DNA from: Notospermus geniculatus
Lineage: Eukaryota; Nemertea; Pilidiophora; Heteronemertea; Lineidae
Assembly (NCBI GenBank): GCA_002633025.1
Contig: NMRB01002207.1
Location: 17,044-81,043 of the forward strand
Length of the DNA stretch: 64,000 nucleotides
Direction: 5' to 3'
Shown: piece after piece, positions 48,235 to 58,200 of the stretch
Numbering within the stretch: the first letter of the stretch is position 1
Layout: each line of letters opens with the position of its first letter
Position numbers and translations under genes: made by a program
Notes under the pieces: model-generated
What the model was told of the DNA's origin: nothing
The model's database searches: none
Seen by the model: the letters and a program-made list of their open reading frames with translations, nothing else

Positions 48235-48560
48235 GAGGCATTCTCACCACTAAAATCATCACACTTTTAAAAGTGGGTCAATTTTTCGCATCCATTCACG
48301 TTATCTACTGATTATCGACGCAATAGCTAATCATTTGGCGTGAAATCGTGTCCCCTGCTAAGCAATTTGAATAATATAATCGGCTTGGTGCTTTTTGGAC
48401 GATTTTTGGACCAAAGGAAGAGATTATTTAGGATCATTTTCATGCGGGTCCTCTGTCCTCGAGTTCTATTGTACTGCAGGCCTATAGCGGAGCGGCTGTA
48501 ACAGGCAGCGGACCAGGTGTTCACAGTAAAAATGGTGGACATTCTTTTCATCACTTGAAG
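48235..48560 (+). repeat. Dispersed repeat, first-half copy
   Basis: TGAGGCATTCTCACCACTAA and the region to GTAAAAATGGTGGACATTCT match 17455-17750. With 46735-47165 it supplies the two halves of the repeat seen whole at 17455, but in reversed order. Confidence 0.6.
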
Positions 48561-50085
48561 GGCTTAGAGGCAGAGTGGGCTAACCCTCAGCCATGACAAA
48601 ATTTAGTTTAGACCGTTATGTGGCAGATGTGGATGCAATGTATTCATGGCAGAGTGGGCTAATCGAGGTCAATCATTTTCAAGGTCAAATTGAGGACAGC
48701 CATTTCCAGCACTTCACTTTTGTACAAAATCAGTTCATGCCAGAGTGGTCTAATCCACGTTTTTTTAGAAGACGAAGCGCCAAACTGGTCTAACCCAACC
48801 ATTCACCAATAGGTGGCTCCGCCAAACTGGTCTAACCCACACCTTTCACCAATAGGTGGCAGCACAAATTTTCAAAATGATAGCTTTCAGGGAGGCTAAA
48901 GAGCTTGTTAGTATCAAACAGACCAAGGAGTGCAAGGGTTTGTGAGTTTGATGACCTTATTTCTGATGTAAGGCCAGCCTTTTTTTATCATTACCGCAAA
49001 CTCACGCTAGCCGAATGGTCCCGAGTTTTGATGGCACCCAAGTTGACTCCTAAAATTAAGCACAGGTATAGCAAGTGGATACACATATCTTTGTCACGTT
49101 ACGCTGAAACTCGACAGGTAACATTGAGTGTTGTACCTGTGGAGTTTGTACGGACAGGTATACTTGTTCTCTGCTCAACTGGGTGAAATGAATATTTCCT
49201 CAAGAGATGCATTAGAAGCTGAGGAAATAATTTTCATTTCTCTAGCGTGAATTTGCCGTAATGATACCTTGGTGCTCGGACCCGCCGACGACGTATTTTC
49301 CGAAATTGAAAAAAAATATTTTTTTTTCTTCAAATTCTCGGATCCGCCGATGTCCAAATGACTGAAACTGGAAAAAAATAAATTTTTATCATTTTTTTAT
49401 TCCGCCCGCCGCCTCTTGGATCCAAACTCCAAAAGTTACATTTTTGTTTTTATCCGAGTCGGCAGCGGAGGTGCAATCTCGTACCCAGAGTTCAACACTC
49501 CATGAGGAATAATGGTGGCGGCCTCTTCAGATTACAGATTACAAATTTTTATCATAGGTGTATCTAATTAGGATACATAACATATTTAACGGGTTTTTGG
49601 TTTGACCTACTTTTCAAGGTCACAGAGGTCAAAGTTCGATAAAAGTAACGAACCAGCCGCAGTTATTAATTATTTCACCGAGAGTCTTCATATCTTGCAT
49701 AAACATGTATTAGAGGGGTACCTTCAAAAATACCGAGTTTCGGCCCGATCGAACATCCAATATGGCCGCCAGGTGGCGTAACCTGAAAATCATCCAAGTG
49801 CTAAAACTCAGGAACGGCTTGCCCAGATTGCTCAAACTTGATATTTACCTCCCTCTTGATGACCTTTACAAGCACGTCAATTTCGGCCTGATTAAACTTC
49901 CAATATGGCCGCCAAGTGGCGTAACCCGAAAGTCATCAAATGTGCTATAACTCAGGAACGACGTGACCCAGAGTAAACGGAACCAGAATTCGAGAATTTG
50001 GCGTTGGCAATGTTATGCCTTTATTGGTGAAGATATAACCTAAATCAATTTGGCCTAATGTTTGGAGGACGTGAGAATATTTAAG
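48561..50085. other. Non-coding stretch with dispersed repeats
   Basis: Near 48640-48840 a short GAGTGGGCTAA/AACTGGTCTAACCCA motif recurs with CACCAATAGGTGGC. From 49740 to 49960 two copies of a unit starting CCAATATGGCCGCCA occur. No gene is supported. Confidence 0.45.
49617..49631 (+). promoter_or_regulatory. DR3-type paired AGGTCA half-sites, second copy
   Basis: AGGTCA-CAG-AGGTCA again, preceded by TTGACCTACTTTTCA, within a repeat related to the one near 28012. Binding is inferred from the motif only. Confidence 0.4.
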
Positions 50086-50109
50086 TCAGAAACAATGATG
50101 TGTAACAAC

Positions 50110-50155
50110 TATTTGCATCGGGTTTTTCAACGGCGATGATGAAAAACCCGATGCG
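50110..50155. repeat. Hairpin with 17-base arms
   Basis: GCATCGGGTTTTTCA is answered by TGAAAAACCCGATGC around GACGGCGA-like loop sequence. Downstream (50160-50305) TGACG motifs recur and end in a palindromic ATTATGACGTCATAAT. Confidence 0.65.
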
Positions 50156-50660
50156 AACCAACCGACGCGACGAAGTTTTGACGAACGTCAGGCCTAGTTG
50201 ACGTCTCACTGGGCTTGGTGACGCCGCCCTGCCTTGATGACGCCACGCAGGAGAACTGCACTGGAGCACGACGGGAGGAAGCCTGATTATGACGTCATAA
50301 TCATGCACAACGTTACTATGGTGTGCTTGGCGACATCAGGGCGAATACATCTACTTGACGACTGCGGTCAATTATGACGCCATCACCTCAGGTTTAATTT
50401 CATAAAATCCTCCTTAATTAATTACCTTTAAGTTCATTTTCCAAAAATTTCTAATTGTGGGCCATTAATTCAACCATATATTCATTCCACCAGTTGAAAG
50501 TGCTAAAAATTACACCGTATGTGAGATATTGTACACTGAAGTTAGACACGGCTGCCAGAACTATATAACGAAACGATGACGGTGTTCCACATCTGCTGTC
50601 TGCGTGCTGCGCATTGGCGCCGCTACGCGGCGTTCCGGGAACGTTGCGTCCAGCTGACGA

Positions 50661-50785
50661 GTGATAGGGCCAATTACGTTGTGGAATACATCGATAGGGC
50701 CAGTGATGTTCTGGAACACAATACATGTAATAGGTCCAATTACGTTCTTACATACAATGATAGGGCCAATAAGTTCTTGATTCCA
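50661..50785. repeat. Tandem repeat of about 30 bases
   Basis: GATAGGGCCAATTACGTT, GATAGGGCCAGTGATGTT, AGGTCCAATTACGTT and GATAGGGCCAATAAGTT follow one another. Both strands are open across it by chance. Confidence 0.7.
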
Positions 50786-51248
50786 TTGACAGGATCGACC
50801 AATTCCGATTGGAAGGTTGGGCGTACGTCTCAGAATTTGGGGTAATACGTTTGATTGGATTCTGTTCAAATGATTTATGGTGTCAATTAAAATGATGTTA
50901 CTCTCATGGATTTAACTCTGAAGGAATCTGATTCCTTTATCATTTACTTCCTCAGGCAAGGGTTTATTTAAAGAACAAGGGTGAGTCATTACTGGAATCT
51001 GCAACGAGTGGTAATGAAATTTAAGATCATTTCATAAGTACATGTCCATGTTTTATTACACAAACACTATTATTACTGAATGATATATTAAAATTTTGGA
51101 GTAAACATAAGAAAAATAGTACTAATACATGTAAAATATTCTTTGTTAATGTAATGATCACACAGGTTGCTAGACAGAGCATGCAACGGATACAAAATGA
51201 ACGACGTTGCTTCTCCTACACAGAGTGCCACAGATACCTCTGAAGAAT

Positions 51249-51388
51249 GCAGGGTTCATTGGCGCACGGATTTTGTCCGACTCAGGTCCGTAAAAAATCG
51301 ATCATATTGACTTTTGCGTTGTCCTATCCGCAAAAATTGGGGCAAACGGACTGAAAACGGACGGGATCCGTGCGCCAATGAACCTTGC
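51249..51388. mobile_element. Foldback MITE with GTTCATTGGCGCACGGAT arms
   Basis: GTTCATTGGCGCACGGAT is answered by ATCCGTGCGCCAATGAAC. Its end sequence shares CATTGGCGC with the MITE at 62005-62140, so the two may be related. It lies downstream of the M13 gene. Confidence 0.8.
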
Positions 51389-52248
51389 TTTATTGTGTTG
51401 AGGTCATTTCTGAATCACCCTGTAGAATGATATGAAAGCATTATATAAGCAGTCTCTTGAGTTCCTCTCGTCTTCTATTCTTCCCGTTCCGCCCATTTTC
51501 TTTTTTTCCCTTCTTCTCAGTATTCCCACAAGCCATCCCGGTATCGGAGCGTCGTCGCAATGTGGTTCCGCCTCCGGTGTATAAGGAGAGTTTCCGTCAA
51601 ATATTTTACCAACCAACAATTCATTGGATACCTCCGGTATAAAAAAAAGTATCAGGAGTGTCTGGAGAGCGTTCTGAGAATGTTTACAACGCGTACTTCA
51701 GGAAATGTTGATACTCAGAGGGTTGCAGCCGTCGTTGCATTTCTATGATACACATACATGTACATGTAATTCAAAAAAAATCATAATCATAAACTTATAG
51801 CTACTAGTATACATGTAAATACAGAAACATTTTCTTCTGTAGCCTACAATAGTTGGCACCATGATATCCAGAGAACACTGTTACCAACGCCAAATTGTGT
51901 TTGGACGTATCGTGAAAATGTTTTCTTTCCACAGCAGAAATAGAAACTCTTATACTGTACATCTTCGTTATAGGTATATACTGTATTCATGTAGCCTACA
52001 TTGTTCGTCACATTTTTAAAAACTTGCAGAACTCGACTGCGTTCGGAAATTGTGAACATTTCTCCAGGTGAGGAAGTCACTTAGACCAAAATCGCAGTTG
52101 TACGGTCACACAAGTTTGGCATTTCCGGGGTCCAGCTTCTCCTGCTGGTGATGGGCATTGCTGACCACACCAGGCTGTTGATACATGTAGTACGAATGCT
52201 TGCTGTCCGATTGAATTGGTGTCGTTTTCTTCGTTGTACATCTTTCCA

Positions 52249-55200
52249 CTAAAAGAGATTACACTTCTTCTTCGCATTCATCTTTGAGTTAGCTGGACAG
52301 TTGAAGGCTTTTTGGAACTCATCAAGTTGGGCTAAGGCACCATTGGTTCTGAAAAACACAGAAAATAGAACACTTACACAGGCAATTTTCACCGCAAGTG
52401 ACAAGCCACGTCACAGTGACGTCATTCGCATTGACTTGATTTTTCGATTCGGATTTTTCGATGCTCCGGGCTGGCATCTCGCCGAGACACCGACAGGTGC
52501 TGTATGGGCGGTTATATCCGCTAATAAAGACATTACCAAATGAGGACATTGTAGCCGTAAACCATTATCTCTCGTCGTTGTGATGTGATCTGGAGTCGTA
52601 CCTAAGAAAGACGTTGGGCGGCGCTGCAGTCGTAAAGATGATCTGGAGTCGCAGCAGATAAACACCTACAAACTCTTCTCATTTTATAACGACTAATAGC
52701 ATCTACGACTCCAGATCATTTTTACGACTGCAGCGACACCCAACGTCTTTCATCCCGACTTGAGATCGCATGACTACGACTCGTGATCATGACTTACAGC
52801 GCTGTATTTGTGGATATAGCCACCTATACTGCTGACCCCTGTCCAGTTTTCTTTCAACTAATACTCGGGATTTCATTTTCCGCCGATAAAAAGTAGTCAG
52901 GTGGAGAATTTGCTGACGATCCAACTGCATGTATCACTGACTGAATGCAATTTGCATGTACATGTACATGTACATGTACATGTACATGTACCTGTACATG
53001 TACATGTACATGTACTGTACATGTACAGTACCTTATATCCTCTGGGACTCTCCCTCGGATGGCGTAATAATACGAATAAGAATCTCTCCTGACGAAACAA
53101 TTCGTCTGCAATATAAAATTATGACAACGGTAAATAACCTTCAACTTTGGGGTAGTTGGTAGCAGAGAAGGTGTCAGTGATGTAGTCTGAATTCTTATTT
53201 CTTTTAATTTACCTGTTTTTTTCAGCCTGGTTGAAACTAATGGACCCATACGTTCCTTCGTTACGCCGTGAGTAATAGGAATGATCGCGTCGATTATTTT
53301 GAACCCTTCCCAAAAATGTAAATGGCAACAATTTGTTAGTCTCTTTAATTTAAGGAAGGTAGACATTATTAACTCACTGACTCTCTGGACCACTTGGCCA
53401 TCTTGACTTGACTGGTCCAGCGTACTTACCTGGGCATACGAAACAAAGAAGGCTTGGTCCTTGGTCAGGTGCAGGTCGGCAGGCAGTTTCTCTTCACCGT
53501 TGGACTCTTCCCACTTCTTATACGCCTGAGAAGACAACTCTTGTCAGAAAACTGTCGGTGGTTACCTTCTACTTCGGATAAAAAGGCAAAGGTTTCTTGT
53601 GCAAAAAAACATCGTTGTTTACTTTCGAGAGTAAAATACTACTGACATTGCTGTGTATTTGAAAGTGCACTTACGTAATAGGCCTGTCGTAGCCCACCAG
53701 TTTCGGCGACACCATCTCTCGCGTATTTTCTTCCGTTGATCGGTATCTGTAGAAAATCAAGTGCATAGCACATGTACATGTTCATGTACATGTACATGTA
53801 CATGTACATGTACATGTACATGTACATGCAATGTACATGTTCATGTACAGTTATCCAGCTTTTGGTTCCTGACAGCAACATGACATTGAATGATGCAGTT
53901 GCGAAAATACATACATCAGCCACGCATCCCAAGTACATGTAGTTTGACCCACAACGATTGCAGGTGATCGAATTGTCCATCTTAAACTTTTGGCAGTAGC
54001 AAAAGGGTTCTTTGATTTGACAATCGTTCGGGTGTTAACTATTATTCATGGACTTTATGATTTCTCTTTCTCTCACCTACCGAATATTTCCTTCCAAGAA
54101 CGACATACGGACCAGCGGTCTTGTTGTGGTAGAAGTTTATCACGCACTTTCTCGCTGCCAGATAGTTCTGGGATGTGGCGTTCGTCCACCAGTCGAAGAG
54201 AGTGCCATCTTTTTTGTAGTAACCACCTTTGAGGTGAATGAGAGGAGAAATTGTAGAGGATAAAATGCTTTTGGTAGCAATTTTGGCATGGGAAAGAATT
54301 TTTTCACTGAAAGAATGGATGTTCGTTAAAGAGAGTGTTTATCGTTGAATGATATGGTGACAAGATCAGTGTCGTTTCTATTCCGTACTTTAGATTCACG
54401 ACAAATGGAGTCCGAGGAGACATGCCAATCTCGTACCCAGAGTTCAATGCCACATTAAACTCTGGAAAGGGCTAGACCGGTACTACTTTTGTACAATGCT
54501 AATGCATTGCTGACGGCGGATGAATTTCTGACCGTTGCACAACCAATGGCTTAGGGATTCGAAAGAATTCGTACTTTATTCCTCAATAAAACATTTATTC
54601 GCCAACGGAATGTTAAAATAATGGTATTTTTACAAATACTGGAACAAATTATAATTTTCGGTATGATTACTTTATCACATAATTTGTAAAATCGATGTGC
54701 ACAAGAATCTTGTGTTGGGTTCCAGCCCTTTTCAGAGGTCTTAGCCGAGGAACGATGGTGGCGACCTCTTCAGATTGGAGACATGCGTGGAGACATCCTG
54801 AGGGAATCAGTAGTTCTTTTGAGTCAAGAACTCGGGATGGGATGGAGAATACGTGGTAATGGACTGTGAGTGAACATCACTTACCCATTTCATCAATAGC
54901 ATTGATCAATTCGTGCCCCAGTATACTGCCCATGGAGCCAAAGTTCATGTACATCGGCAGCTTCTTGTCGAAGAGGGGGAACTGCAGTGTCCCTGCAGGT
55001 ACCATGAGTTCGTTCCATGGATTGTACAAGTATGCTGCAATACTGTATGTACTAATTGTCCACTCGTCTTTGTTCTCCCCTTCCATCAAGCGGCGATTCC
55101 AGTAGGATTTCTCGAACTTGGCCACGTTCAGGATGTTTTGGAAGTACGCTTTTCTGTCAATTTGTAACTGGAACGACGACGTGTGTGCCGTGACATTCCA

Positions 55201-58200
55201 AAAGTCAACACATTTTCAAATGTCACATCAACACAATACAAAAGTCACTAGTTATCTGATGAGCATTGATGTAACTAGTGACTTTTGTATTGTGTTGATG
55301 TGACATTTGAAAATGTGTTGACTTTTGGAATGTCACGACACAGATGTGGAAAGCCGCGATGCTAAGCTTCTAACACACATACGGAAATCTCAGTGAGATC
55401 ATCTCTGCGAGCCATGTCTGTGATGTTATTGATATGACATCATCTCTGACAATGAACTTGAGAGCTGGCCTGCGAGTCATTGTCCAAAATACTTACATCT
55501 TTATAGATTTCGTCCAATTGGTCGTTGTTCATCATGTAATCGGGATACCCAAGTTTGTCCACAACGGCAGCCAGCTAAAAAAAATTGTATTCGTGTCTTA
55601 CTTTGTCGTCCAAATTTGCAAGTTCAGAAACACTCCAGCAGTCTGTCGTGTACAGTTCTATTCTTTTCGTTTTTGAGGAAGTTTCGAGGTACTTCACTTG
55701 GAATTGATGTCAAAAGCACCATCGAAATTTGCAACAATAAAATCAGAATATCTCCGAGGTTACGATTTGAAAACATGCGATATGAACGTAGGCCTACGCA
55801 TGACCATTTACATTGTATCTTTATACCTTTTCCTTTGCAGCTTTTCGCGTTTTATCGTCCATCCAGGTCGCCTGTTGTAGTCGGCTGGTGAGGGTGGACT
55901 TGAGATGTCCGACCATTTCATGAACCTGTACGGGAAGGATCTCCAACAATCATAAGTGTTGTATCGTACGAAATACAAACTTGCCAATGGCCAGGGCCAA
56001 CTTACTATCGGTAACGCATGATGCTAAAGCAACGCAGTTCATTAGCAGCCAAAAAGTTAAGCAACACGTACTCTGTAGTAGCCTATCCATTTTCATACTC
56101 TATTTACTGGGATTTACCTTCGGTTTGCTCTCATCAGCAAAGTGATCCCGCACAAACATGGCACTAAGAGCCTCCTCCATGTAAGTGGAGACGAGATAGA
56201 AACAAAACCGCCACGTCCCCAAGAACTCGGCCCTCCCCGTGACGGCCACGTAGAACTCCCTGTTGGCATGGACGTACTCCCACGACAGGTCCTGGGCGTA
56301 AGTCTGGGCGAGACGCCACACCAGGTAGTTGTTCATGATTCTGAAACGAAACCATGATGGGCAATTTTGTGACAATGAACAGCCGCACTACTGTCGTGTG
56401 ATGGGTAGCACCATCCTCTCGAAACAGGGTCATTCAGACGCATCTCCTACGTCGCACCTCGGCGATGGCCGAGTGAAATGACCTGAGTCTCAGGATGGGT
56501 AGCACGGACATGAAGCATGACATTGGTTAAATTAACCTGCAGTTTCCAACCGCTCCTCGTTTTTAACCAAAATTGCTTCGGGTCACGCGATTCTCGAGAG
56601 ATGACTACTAGGCGTCATTAGTGTGTGTTATAGATGGAGCCAAGCTGGCCAGCCATAGCGATGGATGATTCTACAGCCATCATGGCAACATGGTCGACAT
56701 GTTTCAGCCAATCAACACAAAGGGCCGTATTCTAGAAGCTTCCTTAACTCTAACGTTTACCTTTAGGCTTCAAGAATACGGCCTATGTCTTGTGGCGTTG
56801 GCTAAACTGTAAATTGTGGCTTTTGATTGCTCGGGTATCATCAGCGCCGTTTTTTTTTTGTTAATACTACCTGTCTTTGTTGGCACCCAGCTTCTGCACA
56901 TAGTCAGATACCAAATAGACGTATTCCTTTTCAAGAAGGACGACCTTGGTGTACGAATTCACGCCGGCTTTGTCGAACATGTAGGTGAAGAAACTGACCC
57001 AGTCGACCTGGTAGAAAAAGGAAACAATTATTCAGCTGGCATCGTCCTATCGCTAGCAGGAGGGTCTCAACTTCTACATAGAGGCACTGTCCGGTAGTAG
57101 ATGCACCATCAGGACGTCAACAACATCTCGCTGGTAGAGCTCGTGCACTCTGAGGCGAGGCTTGGAGCTTGCATTGTAGACGAATTGCGTGGCCAGATTT
57201 TCCTAGTTGAGTCTTGATTTACCATATCTTTTTTCAGATGAATATTCTTGAACAAGATTCGATAGCTTACCGCTCCAGCATTCTTATTGAGGTCACTTAG
57301 AGAGACTCTGTTTTCTTGGTCGTGTGGGTTGTCAGATGGTTGGGTGTTAGCTGTGATCTGAAGCACAAATGGCAGAATACTAGTAGGCTAGTATTACCAT
57401 GGTATCACAATGACGTGTCAGTATATTTATGATGAACTACGCCACCCTTCATTTTTGTCCTAAACTCTTGACCACTCCACCATGTTTACCTGATATGCCT
57501 GTTACCTAATTATAAATGCAATTTAACGATGTCGTTGTCATAGGCCTTACTTCTAACTCACGAAACCACACGTTGAAGAGACTATATTTGGCGGCCATCA
57601 CATTCTTTTGGGTTACTTCCACATTCCCAGCTGCATTTTCTAATGTTCTTTCCAACAAGTTTGACAGCCTCACACCAAAAACAAAGGGCGTGATCTCATT
57701 AGGGATTACTTCCTTTTCGCTGAATGAATGGTAGGCCGACGAACTTTTTAGAACGGGGCTACGGTGTGGGAATGCAGTCAGGTATAGAGTGTTTGCACGA
57801 TGACCATATTGGAGGTACATGTGTAAACAAAAGAATTTTTCGCCAGTAACGGTCTATGGAGACTAACTTCGATTGTTTTGAAAGTGTGTTCTTTTGTTGT
57901 ATGCCTCCAACATGGCCGCTGTGACGTCACTTGCAAACACTATAGCCATGACTGGACAGAGTGGGTTAAATTGATGTTTCTCTATCTTGAACGTAGCTCT
58001 TTCGTTGGTGAATCGTAAAATCAACAGCTGAAGAATGACTGCCCAAAAACTGAAAGCACTCACATTTGCTAGGCCCTTCTCGAACTCGAACACGTCATTG
58101 ACGAATGTTTCAATCCTCTGTTTGATTCCATTGTTCATGGTCATATTGTTGTCACGGACCAAAAGCTTAGCAATCGTTCTCATGTAAGCTTTGTAAGCAT

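Noticed and set aside
52077-52277. 66-residue frame just past the M13 stop codon with an AWCGQQC motif
   Set aside because: It superficially recalls the VWCG motif of M13 enzymes, but the C-terminal exon is already complete (KKCNLF then TAG) and the true segment is exon 12 at 53105.
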